A stretch of 42,154 nt of DNA, from contig CACDER010000007.1 of the NCBI GenBank assembly GCA_902551855.1, positions 1 to 42,154 on the forward strand. The letters are read 5' to 3'. The notes under the pieces are model-generated. The model was given only the letters and a program-made list of their open reading frames with translations. It was not told the DNA's origin and did no database searches. Below are positions 18,316-28,357 of the stretch, one piece after another. This DNA comes from an uncultured Cryomorphaceae bacterium (GTDB taxonomy: Bacteria > Bacteroidota > Bacteroidia > Flavobacteriales > UBA7430). Within the stretch, counting starts at the first letter, position 1. Each line of letters begins with the position of its first letter. A program made the translations under genes and the position numbers.

Positions 18316-19469
18316 TTAATTTTTGAGCCTTTATATATTTTATAATTTAAATATCTACATTCTAATTTTCCTTGGTAAAGCTTTATTTTTTTTGAAGGTT
18401 TTAATCTAATTTTTTTAATTGATTCTAAGTTAGAACTAATTATCCAGACATCTGAACCAATAAATTTATTTTTTATTAAATCCCCAATATTTTTATAAAA
18501 ATTATCAATATTTTCTTTTAATCTAATTCCATAAGGAGGATTAATTATGATATGTTTTTTTATAATTGAACTTGAATTAAAAAAATTTTTGTTTGATATT
18601 TTTATTATTGAATTTAATCCGGCATTGAGAATATTTTTTTTTGCTATTTCAAAAATTTTATTATTGATTTCATAGCCAGTAATTTCAATTTCACTTTTCC
18701 TAATTTTATTATTTTGACTTTTGACGATTAAGTTCCATAAGTTCTCATCAAAATCTATCCAATTTTGAAAAGCAAATTTTTTCCTATTAATTTGAGGAGG
18801 AATATTCAAGGCAATCATAGCAGCTTCAATTAACACTGTTCCTGAACCACACATACCATCAAATAATGGTTTTTTTTTATCCCATCCACTAATTAAAACT
18901 AATCCAGCAGCTAAAACCTCAGACAAAGGAGCTAGGCCTGTATTTAATCGATATCCTCTTTTATGAAGGGAATCTCCTGAACTATCTAATGAAATAGTGC
19001 AGGTATTTTCGTGTAAGTATACATCAAAAACTATTGTTGGATTTGCTAAATTTATATCTGGTCTCATTCCATACTTTTTTTTATAAAAATCAACAATTCC
19101 ATCTTTAAATTTGTAGGTTAAAAAAAGAGAATTTTTAAAAATATTTGAATTTGAATTTGAATTAATCATAAATTTATCGTCAATTGTCATGAAAGAATCC
19201 CAGTTAATTGACAATATGTTTTTATAAAAATCATCCTGATCTTTAATTTTAAAAACTTTAACAGGCTTGAGTATTTTAATTGCGGTCCTTAAAGAATAAT
19301 TTGCTTTGTATAAAAAACCATTATCACCAACAAATTTTATTGCTCGATTTAAAATTTTTATATTTTTTGCGCCTAACTGTTTTAATTCATTTGCTAATAA
19401 GGGCTCTAACCCAAAATATGTTTTGGCAATCATCACAAAATTACTCGTATCTAATTTATTTTTTTTCAT
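18312..19469 (-). CDS. THUMP-domain rRNA methyltransferase (RlmL N-terminal-like)
   Basis: This 385-residue protein has an N-terminal THUMP RNA-binding region (about residues 50-165) and a Rossmann methyltransferase domain. SAM motif I is LFDGMCGSGT (202-211) and the catalytic motif is NPPYG (310-314), used for exocyclic-amine methylation. The sequence HKRGYRLNTGLAPLSEVLAAGL is characteristic of the RlmL/YcbY N-terminal half and the Gram-positive YpsC family, which act on guanine of 23S rRNA (m2G2445 in E. coli). The RlmK half is absent. It overlaps the upstream unknown gene and downstream priA by 4 bp each. A hexamer repeat in the THUMP region encodes SNSNSN. Confidence 0.9.
   Translation of the reverse strand: MKKNKLDTSNFVMIAKTYFGLEPLLANELKQLGAKNIKILNRAIKFVGDNGFLYKANYSLRTAIKILKPVKVFKIKDQDDFYKNILSINWDSFMTIDDKFMINSNSNSNIFKNSLFLTYKFKDGIVDFYKKKYGMRPDINLANPTIVFDVYLHENTCTISLDSSGDSLHKRGYRLNTGLAPLSEVLAAGLVLISGWDKKKPLFDGMCGSGTVLIEAAMIALNIPPQINRKKFAFQNWIDFDENLWNLIVKSQNNKIRKSEIEITGYEINNKIFEIAKKNILNAGLNSIIKISNKNFFNSSSIIKKHIIINPPYGIRLKENIDNFYKNIGDLIKNKFIGSDVWIISSNLESIKKIRLKPSKKIKLYQGKLECRYLNYKIYKGSKIN
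19144..19161. repeat. three tandem TTTGAA hexamers in the rlmL-like gene
   Basis: Three perfect hexamers encode the alternating Ser/Asn stretch at about residues 104-109. Copy-number change would keep the frame. Confidence 0.8.
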
Positions 19470-20920
19470 TTTTGATAATTTAAATCAATGACTCTCCATT
19501 TAGAAGATGAATTATTAGATTTAGGAAGCTTTATTGCTTTGATTTTAATTTTATCATTAATTTGAAACTTATTTTTTCTCACCACTTTATGATCAATTTC
19601 AACTTTACCTAAATAATATTTTTTATTTTTAAAAACCAAATTGTCAATTGACACTTTATAAATTGATCTTTTAGGTCTCTTATTTGACTTAACAACATGT
19701 AAAACGTTGTATTTAATTTTTTTAAAACCTACAACCTTTTGAATCTTTAAACTCAAAAATTCTCCAACTTTAAATTTTTTTAAATTAAATGCTTTATATA
19801 CTCCATGTATTTTATCGGATACTACGTACTGAATTAAATCCTTGTCTCTATTAACTCCATAAACAATTCCTATGTTTTCACTCCATTCTTCAAAAATATT
19901 TGATAATAATGGTAGAGATTTTTCATAACAAAAACCATGAATATTTTTATTAAATTTTATATTATCATTTTTCAAAATATCAATTATTTTGATATTTTTA
20001 TTTCGAAAACTGAGTGGTAATTTCAAACTAAGTGATTTTGCCTCACTTAAATATTTATTTTTGATGAGCAACTTAATTAATTCAATTTTTATGTTAACTA
20101 ACTCACTCTCATCAATATTGGAAATGTAACTTTTACAAAGTGCTTGTATTTTTTTTATTTCATCGTTTACTATTAAAGAATATAATTCCCAACCTAAAAA
20201 ATCTTTACTTCTTTTTTGAAGATATTTTAACAATATTTTTTCTGCTTTTTGATTTTGATTTATAAGAAAATAGGATTTCGAAATTAAATAATTTGTAAAT
20301 GGAATATTTTTATATTTGTCCTCTACGTAAATCAAATCTTCTATAAATAATTTCAATAATTTAATTTTTTTTAACTCAAATATTTTTCCTGAAATATTTT
20401 TTAAAATTATTTCAGCAACTGAAGGTTTTTTTTCTCCCTTATCATCAATGGCTTTGAACAATTCTTCAGGAAGTTTACTAATTTTTAAATTTAGAAGTAT
20501 TTCGAGATGTTTATGGTCAAAAATATTTAAATCATATACATTTAAATAAATAAATTTAAATAGGATAGAATGTTTTGGAATTTCAAACTTCAGTAGCATA
20601 TCCATAATTTCACTTAAATCGTTTGGGTCATGTTCATCAGATTTAATTATCTTATTTAATAGTTTTCCTATTTGCCAAATTACCTCTTGTTCCAAGACCG
20701 AATCAGAAAAATATTCTTTTAACTTAACTATCTCATGCAAATATTTTTTAAAAAAAATAATATTTGAAATTTCATTATTGTACCTTAAAAGACTTGTCAA
20801 TGATTTAAAATAATCTTTTTTGAAGATTATATTATCTTTATTAGAAGTAAATTTAAGTTTAATATCATTAAGTGTTTGTTTTAAAACTTCTTCATGATTA
20901 TTATTTCTATTTGTTGACAT
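19466..20920 (-). CDS. unrecognised helical protein with two C-terminal OB-like domains
   Basis: This 484-residue protein is one I do not firmly recognise. No signal peptide is visible, so it is probably cytoplasmic. Residues 1 to about 330 are alpha-helical and repeat-like (for example NQNQKAEKILLKYLQKRSKD, then NKYLSEAKSLSLKL), suggesting TPR-type helices. From about 350 to 412 a beta-rich segment (IGIVYGVNRDKDLIQYVVSD, then GVYKAFNL and GEFLSLKIQKV) resembles a cold-shock/S1-like OB fold. A second one follows at about 419-484 (YLGKVEIDHKV, KFQINDKIKIKAIKL, WRVIDLN). This suggests nucleic-acid binding. It is first in an operon with the rRNA methyltransferase and PriA, overlapping the former by 4 bp. 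Confidence 0.6.
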   Translation of the reverse strand: MSTNRNNNHEEVLKQTLNDIKLKFTSNKDNIIFKKDYFKSLTSLLRYNNEISNIIFFKKYLHEIVKLKEYFSDSVLEQEVIWQIGKLLNKIIKSDEHDPNDLSEIMDMLLKFEIPKHSILFKFIYLNVYDLNIFDHKHLEILLNLKISKLPEELFKAIDDKGEKKPSVAEIILKNISGKIFELKKIKLLKLFIEDLIYVEDKYKNIPFTNYLISKSYFLINQNQKAEKILLKYLQKRSKDFLGWELYSLIVNDEIKKIQALCKSYISNIDESELVNIKIELIKLLIKNKYLSEAKSLSLKLPLSFRNKNIKIIDILKNDNIKFNKNIHGFCYEKSLPLLSNIFEEWSENIGIVYGVNRDKDLIQYVVSDKIHGVYKAFNLKKFKVGEFLSLKIQKVVGFKKIKYNVLHVVKSNKRPKRSIYKVSIDNLVFKNKKYYLGKVEIDHKVVRKNKFQINDKIKIKAIKLPKSNNSSSKWRVIDLNYQK

Positions 20921-20939
20921 AATCTAATTTATTATAATT

Positions 20940-20947
20940 CAAACTTA
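20940..20947 (-). promoter_or_regulatory. -7 box for the 484-residue protein/priA operon
   Basis: TAAGTTTG on the minus strand is identical to the dnaK -7 box and ends 19 nt before the ATG at 20920. No clear -33 TTG is present at the usual spacing, so the call is tentative. Confidence 0.35.
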
Positions 20948-21016
20948 CATTTATTTAATTAATGATCTATATAAAACTCCTAAATTATTATATTTACTTA
21001 AACATGAAAAAAAATT

Positions 21017-22780
21017 ATGATTTGTGAAAATAAAACTTCTGAAATAAATAATTATAGTTTGAATGAAAAATTAAATATAAATTATAATATTCATGAATTA
21101 TCAAAAATGAGTATTGAAGATTTAATTAAAAATTTAAAATACACAATTAAAAATAACCCCATACCTGATATCAGTAAACTAGTTCATGAATTTGAAAAAA
21201 ATTTCCATATAAAAAACAATATAAATTTCAAAAATGAGAACATAAAATTTGATGAATCACATTACAAGGATTTTAAAAGAATTCTTCTCCAATATAAAAA
21301 ACTAAAAAAAGAATATGTTGAAAAATTAGAATCCAAATTTAAATATAATCTTTATTTGAGAGAAGAAGTGATTAATGAACTTAAAATACTTATTCAATCA
21401 AATCATAACAATAATTCATTATTTGAAAAATTTAGTTTATTGAGAGATAAATGGAAAAAAATCGGACCAATAAAAAGAAATTTGACAGACAAAATATGGA
21501 AAACATATTATCATCATGTTGAAAAATTTTATGATTATGTAAAAATTAGTGATGACATTCGAAATATTGAATACCAAAGAAATTACAAAATTAAAATTGA
21601 TATTTGTATAAAAAGTGAAAATCTATACAAAACAAAAGATCTTAACAAATCATTCAAAAAATTACAGGATCTTCACGAAGATTGGAAACAAATAGGACCA
21701 GTTAAAAATGAATATAAAGAGCAAATATGGAACAGATTTAAAGAAGCAACAAAAAAAATTCATAAAAAAAGGAATGATTATTATGAACAAAGAAATCTCA
21801 TTTACAAATTAAATTTTGAAAAAAGAAATAAACTATCTGATAAAATAAATCAAATTAATTACGATAATTTAAAAAAACATAATGATTGGAAAAAGATTAA
21901 TCATAAGATAGAAATGATAAAAAAAGAATGGAATGAAAAACTCCCAATAAATAAAAGTCAAAATAAACAATCATGGGATAAACTAACTGAATCACTAAAA
22001 AATTTTAAAAATAAACAAAACCAATTCTATAAAAATCAAAAAATCATTCTAAAGGAAAACGAACAAAAAAAAGTTAAACTTGTTGAAGAACTAAATAAAA
22101 TCAAAGATAATTACAACTGCAATGAAACATACAAAAAATTTATTAATTCACACCTAAGATGGAAGGAAATTGGAGAAATAAATTATAAAAAATCAAAAAA
22201 ATTATGGATTAAATATAATAATTTATGTAACTATTTTTTTGAAAATCATAAGATAAATAAACAAAAAATTACAAACGAAAGAAAAGTGATTTTTGACCTG
22301 AAAAAAAATATAATAAAGAAAATTAAAAAAAGTATATATGAAAATACTTTTAAACTAAAAAAAATAGAGTATTACATTAATATGTGGATTAAAATTTCCG
22401 AAAATAAGGAAAATATTTACCAAAAAATAGATGATATTTTTTTAAATATAATTGAAGATAATATTGAAAAATTAAAGATTACTAATCAAGAAAAAAAAAA
22501 TTTAAAATTTAAATATTTCACAAAAATATCCAAGTTAAACATGAGTAAACCCTCAATTCAAAATAAAATAATATTACTTGAGAAAAAAATAAGATCTATT
22601 TCTAAAAATCTTGATTTGTTAGAAAACAATATTATTTTGTTTAAATCAAAAAATAAGAATAATTCAATTATATTAAATATTAAAGAAAAAATAAAAGAAA
22701 TAAAAAATGAATTAAATATCAATAAAAGTAAAATGAATATTTTGATTAATTACAGAAAAAATATAGTTAATGAAATTTAA
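21017..22780 (+). CDS. DUF349 domain protein
   Basis: This 587-residue, very Lys/Asn-rich helical protein contains DUF349 repeats. Each is marked by a W(K/R)xIGxI or W-KIGP core followed by K-x-IW-x-Y/F: around residues 150-175 (WKKIGPIKR), 225-250 (WKQIGPVKN) and 390-410 (WKEIGEI). Weaker copies lie between them (WKKINHK; WNEKLPINK). DUF349 proteins are widespread in Bacteroidota and have no settled function; coiled-coil structure is expected. The start at 21017 overlaps a 7-codon ORF beginning at 21004. Its end overlaps uvrB by 11 bp, so the two are translationally coupled. Confidence 0.85.
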   Translation: MICENKTSEINNYSLNEKLNINYNIHELSKMSIEDLIKNLKYTIKNNPIPDISKLVHEFEKNFHIKNNINFKNENIKFDESHYKDFKRILLQYKKLKKEYVEKLESKFKYNLYLREEVINELKILIQSNHNNNSLFEKFSLLRDKWKKIGPIKRNLTDKIWKTYYHHVEKFYDYVKISDDIRNIEYQRNYKIKIDICIKSENLYKTKDLNKSFKKLQDLHEDWKQIGPVKNEYKEQIWNRFKEATKKIHKKRNDYYEQRNLIYKLNFEKRNKLSDKINQINYDNLKKHNDWKKINHKIEMIKKEWNEKLPINKSQNKQSWDKLTESLKNFKNKQNQFYKNQKIILKENEQKKVKLVEELNKIKDNYNCNETYKKFINSHLRWKEIGEINYKKSKKLWIKYNNLCNYFFENHKINKQKITNERKVIFDLKKNIIKKIKKSIYENTFKLKKIEYYINMWIKISENKENIYQKIDDIFLNIIEDNIEKLKITNQEKKNLKFKYFTKISKLNMSKPSIQNKIILLEKKIRSISKNLDLLENNIILFKSKNKNNSIILNIKEKIKEIKNELNINKSKMNILINYRKNIVNEI

Positions 22781-24761
22781 ATTAGTTTCAAAATTTAAAC
22801 CAACAGGAGATCAACCTGAGGCAATTAAAAAAATTCTGCTTGGATTAGATCAAAATTTTCAACATCAATGCTTGTTGGGAGTAACAGGGTCAGGAAAAAC
22901 ATTTACTATGGCTAATGTTATAAATAACTCCAACAGACCAGCACTTATATTATGCCATAACAAAACTCTTGCAGCTCAACTTTACAGTGAATTTAAATTA
23001 TTTTTTCCAGATAATGCCGTTGAGTATTTTGTCTCTTACTATGATTATTATCAACCTGAAGCCTATATACCTCAATCAGGACTCTATATTGAAAAAGATT
23101 TATCTATTAATGAAGAAATTGAAAAATTAAGATTAAGTACCACTACCTCTCTATTGTCAGGAAGAAATGATGTAATTGTTGTATCATCTGTTTCATGTAT
23201 TTATGGTATTGGAAATCCAGAAGAATTTCATAAAAAAAAAATTATTTTAAAGGTTGGACAAAACATTAAAATTGAATTTCTACTCCTGAAATTAGTTGAG
23301 TCCTTGTACTCTAGGACAGAAACGGAAATTAAAAGAGGTCAATACAGAATAAAGGGTGATTGTCTGGATATTTTTCCAGCATACTCTGATATTTGTCTAA
23401 GAATTTATTTTTGGGATGAAGAAATTGAATCAATAGAAACATTCAACCCAGAAAATGGATTTAAAATAGATGAATTAAATACTGTAAATATTTTTCCTGC
23501 AAATCAATTTGTAACATCAAAAGAAAAACATGATGCTGCAATAAAATCAATAAGAAAAGATTTGATTAATCAAATTGAATATTTTAAAGTAGATAAAAAA
23601 AATACTGAAGCTAATAGGATTAAAGAAAGGGTTAATTTTGACTTAGAAATGATACAAGAACTTGGATATTGTTCTGGTATAGAAAATTATTCAAGATATT
23701 TTGATGGAAGAGCTCCAGGTAAAAGACCGTTTTGTTTAATAGATTACTTTCCAAATAATTTTTTAACCTTTATTGATGAAAGTCATGTGACTTTGCCTCA
23801 GATCAGAGCAATGTATGGTGGAGATAGATCTAGGAAAGAAAATTTGGTCGAATACGGATTTAGATTGCCTTCTGCAATGGATAATAGACCACTAAAGTTT
23901 AATGAGTTTGAATCAATTGTTTCTAACTTGATATATGTTAGTGCTACTCCAGGAAAATATGAGTATTTAAAATCTGATGGAATAGTAATTGAACAGATTA
24001 TTAGACCAACTGGAATATTAGATCCTGTAATTGAGATTAAGCCCTCAAAAAATCAAATTGATGACCTGTTTGAAGAGATATCTTCAAGAGTTGAGAAAAA
24101 TGAAAGAATATTGATAACAACTCTAACTAAAAGAATGTCTGAAGATTTATCTAAATACCTTACAAAAAATGGAGTATTATGCAAATATATCCACTCAGAT
24201 ATTGATACAATCGAACGGGTTGAAATAATGAGAGATTTAAGATTGGGTAAATTTGATGTTTTAGTTGGAGTAAATTTATTGAGAGAGGGACTCGATTTAC
24301 CTGAGGTCTCTTTAGTTTCCATTTTAGATGCAGATAAAGAGGGATTCTTAAGATCAAAAAGTTCCCTTATTCAAACTGTTGGAAGATGCGCAAGAAATAT
24401 TAACGGTAAAGCAATTTTTTACGCTGATAAAATAACAAAGTCTATGAGAGATACAATTAATGACAATGAATATAAAAGAAAAATACAAAAAAAATATAAT
24501 CAAATAAATAAAATTACTCCATATTATGATAGTTCAAATAAAAGTAATTTAACTGAAAATTCTATTATTAAAAAAATCGAAACAAATAAAGAAACAGAAA
24601 AAAATATTAGTTCTCTTGAATTTAAAAAACTGAGTAAAATTGAAAAAATAAAAACATTAAAATTAATTAAAACTAAAATGGTTAAAGCATCAAAAAATTT
24701 TAACTTTGTTGAAGCAGCAAATTTGAGAGATCAGATTAAACAATTTGAAAAAATTAAATAA
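22770..24761 (+). CDS. uvrB: excinuclease ABC subunit B
   Basis: UvrB, 663 residues, is the damage-verifying helicase-like subunit of nucleotide excision repair. Walker A is GVTGSGKT (residues 37-44). The beta-hairpin region YDYYQPEAYIPQSG, the RGQYRIKGDCLDIFPA strand, the DESHVT box and the helicase motifs GVNLLREGLDLPEVSL and QTVGRCARN are all intact. The C-terminal UVR motif (about residues 625-660, NFVEAANLRDQIK) is where UvrC binds. Length is normal for the family. It overlaps the DUF349 gene by 11 bp and is followed after 11 nt by sppA. Confidence 0.98.
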   Translation: MKFKLVSKFKPTGDQPEAIKKILLGLDQNFQHQCLLGVTGSGKTFTMANVINNSNRPALILCHNKTLAAQLYSEFKLFFPDNAVEYFVSYYDYYQPEAYIPQSGLYIEKDLSINEEIEKLRLSTTTSLLSGRNDVIVVSSVSCIYGIGNPEEFHKKKIILKVGQNIKIEFLLLKLVESLYSRTETEIKRGQYRIKGDCLDIFPAYSDICLRIYFWDEEIESIETFNPENGFKIDELNTVNIFPANQFVTSKEKHDAAIKSIRKDLINQIEYFKVDKKNTEANRIKERVNFDLEMIQELGYCSGIENYSRYFDGRAPGKRPFCLIDYFPNNFLTFIDESHVTLPQIRAMYGGDRSRKENLVEYGFRLPSAMDNRPLKFNEFESIVSNLIYVSATPGKYEYLKSDGIVIEQIIRPTGILDPVIEIKPSKNQIDDLFEEISSRVEKNERILITTLTKRMSEDLSKYLTKNGVLCKYIHSDIDTIERVEIMRDLRLGKFDVLVGVNLLREGLDLPEVSLVSILDADKEGFLRSKSSLIQTVGRCARNINGKAIFYADKITKSMRDTINDNEYKRKIQKKYNQINKITPYYDSSNKSNLTENSIIKKIETNKETEKNISSLEFKKLSKIEKIKTLKLIKTKMVKASKNFNFVEAANLRDQIKQFEKIK

Positions 24762-24772
24762 AAAACACAGAA

Positions 24773-26524
24773 ATGATCAATTTTATTAAAAATATTTTAT
24801 CCACAATCATTGGAATTATAATTTCAATTATTATTGTAGTATCCATATTTGCACTAATATCTATCAAAAATAATGATACTAAAAAAGATTTAGATGAACC
24901 TCATACTTTGATAATTAAGTTAGATAAACTAATTCAAGACAGATCATTTGAGTCACCTTTTAATATTGATTTCTTAAATCAAGGCACTAATTCTTTAAGT
25001 TTGAATAGTCTATTAGAATTTATAGAAAAGGCATCAAAAGATCCAAATATTAATGGTATTCATTTAGACTTCAATAATAGTGGTTTAAATGCTGGATTTG
25101 CATCACTTGAAGAAATTAGGAACTCTTTAATTAAATTCAAAAATTCAGGAAAGTTCATTAATTCTTATTCAAAGAATTATTCTCAAAAAGAATATTACAT
25201 TGCATCAATTTGTGATAATATTTTTCTTTATCCCTCTGGTTCAATAAGTTTAACTGGTTTAAATTCCTCAATACTTTTTCTCAAAAAATTTTTAGAAAAA
25301 ATTGGAATTCAACCACAAATAATTAGACATGGAAAATTTAAAAGTGCAATTGAACCTCTCATCAAAGAAGAAATGAGTAAAGAAAGTAAAAAACAAAATC
25401 AAAGATTAATTAATACTATTTGGAAAGAGATAGCTAATGAGATATCTATATCAAGGAATATACCTATTAAAAAATTTAACAGTATAATTAATAACTTTAA
25501 AATACAATCAGCCAATGACGCAATTTCATTTGACTTAGTTGATAGTTTATTCTATAAAGATGAATTAGAAAAATTTTACACCATTTTTTTTAATAAAGAA
25601 GAAATCAATGAAGTTAATTTTATATCCTTTAAAGATTATAAAAAAATTCCGATCAAAAATTTAAGTAAAAAGTACAAAAAAAATAAAGTTGCTGTCATTT
25701 ATGCTCAAGGAGATATAACTGATGGTAAAGGAAATTTTGATCAAATTGGTTCAGAGTCAATAGTCAAGGATATAAGAAAGGCTTACAAAGATGAAAAAAC
25801 AAAAGCTATTGTTTTAAGAATAAATTCCCCTGGTGGAAGTGCACTAGCCTCAGATGTAATTTTAAGAGAATTAAATATTGCAAAAAGAAATAAACCACTA
25901 ATTGTTTCATTTGGTGATGTAGCTGCATCAGGTGGCTATTACATTGCTTGTAATGCTGATAAAATATTTTCATCAAAAAATACTATAACAGGTTCCATTG
26001 GAGTATTTGGTGTTCTTATGAATCTAGAAAAATTTAATCAAAATATTGGCCTAAGTTATGATAATGTGAAAACTAGTAAATATTCAGATTTTGCTGACCC
26101 TTCTAGACCTCTAAATGAAGAGGAAAAAATTATTCTTCAATCTCAAATTGAAAGAACCTATGATCTTTTTTTATCTCATGTTTCAAATGGAAGAGATTTA
26201 TCAAAAAATAAAGTTGATGAAATTGGACAAGGAAGAGTTTGGTCTGGGGTTGATGCTCTACAAAATAATTTAATTGATGAATTTGGTGGTCTCAATGATG
26301 CAATTTTAGAAGCCTCCAAGATGTCAGGTTTGGATGAATTTAGAGTATGGGAATTACCTGAAAACAAAGATAAATTTCTTGAAGTATTTACCTCTTTTAA
26401 AACAGTTTTGTATAGTCATTTTATTAATATAAATTCAGATTATAATCTTGTAAATACTATAGATAAAGTAAATAAATTAGAAAAAATTCAAACTAGAATT
26501 CCTTTTGATATAATTTTAAACTAA
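24773..26524 (+). CDS. sppA: signal peptide peptidase SppA (67K type)
   Basis: This 583-residue membrane-anchored serine protease degrades signal peptides left in the inner membrane. One N-terminal transmembrane helix (about residues 8-30) is followed by two tandem SppA (S49) domains, as in the long E. coli form. The catalytic Lys is Lys190 in GKFKSAIEP of the first domain and the nucleophile is Ser386 in AASGGYYIA of the second. LRINSPGGSALASD and the TGSIGVFG segment flank the active site. It starts 11 nt after uvrB and shares one base with the downstream transporter gene. Confidence 0.95.
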   Translation: MINFIKNILSTIIGIIISIIIVVSIFALISIKNNDTKKDLDEPHTLIIKLDKLIQDRSFESPFNIDFLNQGTNSLSLNSLLEFIEKASKDPNINGIHLDFNNSGLNAGFASLEEIRNSLIKFKNSGKFINSYSKNYSQKEYYIASICDNIFLYPSGSISLTGLNSSILFLKKFLEKIGIQPQIIRHGKFKSAIEPLIKEEMSKESKKQNQRLINTIWKEIANEISISRNIPIKKFNSIINNFKIQSANDAISFDLVDSLFYKDELEKFYTIFFNKEEINEVNFISFKDYKKIPIKNLSKKYKKNKVAVIYAQGDITDGKGNFDQIGSESIVKDIRKAYKDEKTKAIVLRINSPGGSALASDVILRELNIAKRNKPLIVSFGDVAASGGYYIACNADKIFSSKNTITGSIGVFGVLMNLEKFNQNIGLSYDNVKTSKYSDFADPSRPLNEEEKIILQSQIERTYDLFLSHVSNGRDLSKNKVDEIGQGRVWSGVDALQNNLIDEFGGLNDAILEASKMSGLDEFRVWELPENKDKFLEVFTSFKTVLYSHFININSDYNLVNTIDKVNKLEKIQTRIPFDIILN

Positions 26525-27189
26525 TGACAAAAGGATTTAAAATTTATATATACCTTGCTGGACTTTTCATTGCCTCATTGATAATATGTAATTTGATTGC
26601 TAATAAATTTATAACTATAGATCTTGGTTTTAAAACTTTTACAATTTCAGCAGGAATATTACCTTATCCAATAACTTTTCTTATTACAGATTTACTTTCA
26701 GAAATCTATGGAATTAAATCTACTAGAAATATTGTTTGGTCTGGTTTTTTCGCATCTACATTTGTATTAATAGTTATATTTATATCTAAAAAATTTAATT
26801 CAGTTCCCAATTCCCCAGTTGATAATGAAACTTTTAATATTGTTTTTGGAAATTCATGGAGAATAATATTTGGATCAATGACTGCATATTTATTTGCTCA
26901 ATTCATTGACATTAAAATTTATCATTTTTGGAAAAAATTAACAAATGGAAATCATTTGTGGTTAAGAAATAATTTTTCTACCATATTCTCACAACTTATA
27001 GATACTTCTATAGTTGTAACTATACTCTTCATAAATGTAATGTCAGGTAAAGAAATATTTTATTTAATAATTGATGGATGGATCTTTAAAATGATAATTG
27101 CATTAATTGACACACCAATTTTATATCTTTCAAATTCAATAATAAAAAAATATATTGGTTTAAAGTTTTCTCAAGAATTTAAATTGTAA
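26524..27189 (+). CDS. queuosine precursor transporter (YhhQ family)
   Basis: This 221-residue membrane protein has about six hydrophobic segments. It carries the YhhQ/DUF165 hallmarks: an ICNLIANK N-terminal motif, the PYPITFLITDLLSEIYG motif, FGSMTAYLFAQFIDIKIYHFWKK (Asp in the membrane segment) and the SQLIDTSIVV helix. The family imports queuosine precursors such as preQ0/preQ1 for tRNA modification. This suggests salvage, although no queuosine biosynthesis gene is in the window. Its ATG overlaps the sppA stop (TAATG). The C1 peptidase gene starts 4 nt downstream. Confidence 0.85.
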   Translation: MTKGFKIYIYLAGLFIASLIICNLIANKFITIDLGFKTFTISAGILPYPITFLITDLLSEIYGIKSTRNIVWSGFFASTFVLIVIFISKKFNSVPNSPVDNETFNIVFGNSWRIIFGSMTAYLFAQFIDIKIYHFWKKLTNGNHLWLRNNFSTIFSQLIDTSIVVTILFINVMSGKEIFYLIIDGWIFKMIIALIDTPILYLSNSIIKKYIGLKFSQEFKL

Positions 27190-27193
27190 TAAA

Positions 27194-28357
27194 ATGAAAA
27201 TTAAAAAATTAATCCTAATTTATACATCACTGATAAATGTAAGCTTGTTTAGTCAATCATTTATAACTAATTCAAAAAATAGTAACTATCAATTTTCTAT
27301 AATAAATAATATTGAAGCAAACAATGTTGATGATCAAGGAAGAACCAGTACATGTTGGAGCTTTTCTGCTTTATCTTTTTTTGAATCTGAAATAATGAGG
27401 ATTAAAGGTGAGAAAATTGAATTATCAGAAATGTTTATTGTGAGAAATACTTTATTAAAAAAAGCTGAAAAATATGTTAGAATGCATGGAAAAATTAATT
27501 TTGGTCCTGGTGGGGCTTTTCATGATGTTATTGATATATTTAAATCTCACGGAATTGTACCTAATTCTGTCTATAACGGTAATCCAAACACGGACTTTCA
27601 ACTAAATCATGCAGAGTTAGATAATCTTTTACTCGCAATGGTTAATTCAATTATAAAAGCAAAACAAAAATCCCTAACACCACTATGGAAAGATGCCTTT
27701 AGTAAAGTACTTGACGTATATCTAGGAGAATTACCAAATACATTTGAATATAATGGTAAAAAATATAATTCAAAATCATTCTTTAATTACCTGAATATCA
27801 ATTCAAGTGATTATGTTTCACTTACTTCATTCACACATCACCCTTATTATGAAAAATTTATAATTGAGGTTCCAGATAATTGGTTGTTAAAATCATCTTA
27901 TAATTTAACATTAAATGAACTAATTGAAACTATGTATTTTTCATTAGAAAATGGATTTTCAATTGCATGGGGTGCTGATGTCTCAGAAAATGGATTTTCA
28001 TTTAAAAATGGATTAGCAATTGTTCCTGACGAAAAAAGTATCTTAGAGTCTGAAAATAATATTCAATCAATTTTTGAATCACCATGTATTGAACTTTCAA
28101 TTACTCCCGAAATCAGACAACTTGGATTTGATAATTATGAAACAACAGACGATCATGGAATGCACATAACAGGTGTAGTAAAAGATCAAAAAAATAATAA
28201 ATACTTTATAGTTAAAAATTCATGGGGAATAACATCCAACGAATGTGATGGTTATTTTTATGCTTCAGAAGAGTATATTAAATATAAAACTATCAATATA
28301 TTACTACATAAAGAGGGTATTCCAAAAAAAATAAAAGAGAAGCTTAAATTAAAATAG
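27194..28357 (+). CDS. secreted C1-family cysteine peptidase (bleomycin hydrolase/PepC-like)
   Basis: This 387-residue protein has a signal peptide (residues 1 to about 21, ending SLFSQ), unlike cytoplasmic PepC. The papain-like catalytic set is complete: Gln48 and Cys54 in DQGRTSTCWSFSA, His321 in DDHGMHITGV, and Asn342 in VKNSWG. FGPGGAFHDVIDIFKSHG and the SFTHHPYYEKFIIEVPDNW region match the bleomycin hydrolase branch. It probably acts as an aminopeptidase on peptides in the periplasm. It starts 4 nt after the transporter gene and its 3' end overlaps the convergent ndk gene by 9 bp. Confidence 0.88.
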   Translation: MKIKKLILIYTSLINVSLFSQSFITNSKNSNYQFSIINNIEANNVDDQGRTSTCWSFSALSFFESEIMRIKGEKIELSEMFIVRNTLLKKAEKYVRMHGKINFGPGGAFHDVIDIFKSHGIVPNSVYNGNPNTDFQLNHAELDNLLLAMVNSIIKAKQKSLTPLWKDAFSKVLDVYLGELPNTFEYNGKKYNSKSFFNYLNINSSDYVSLTSFTHHPYYEKFIIEVPDNWLLKSSYNLTLNELIETMYFSLENGFSIAWGADVSENGFSFKNGLAIVPDEKSILESENNIQSIFESPCIELSITPEIRQLGFDNYETTDDHGMHITGVVKDQKNNKYFIVKNSWGITSNECDGYFYASEEYIKYKTINILLHKEGIPKKIKEKLKLK

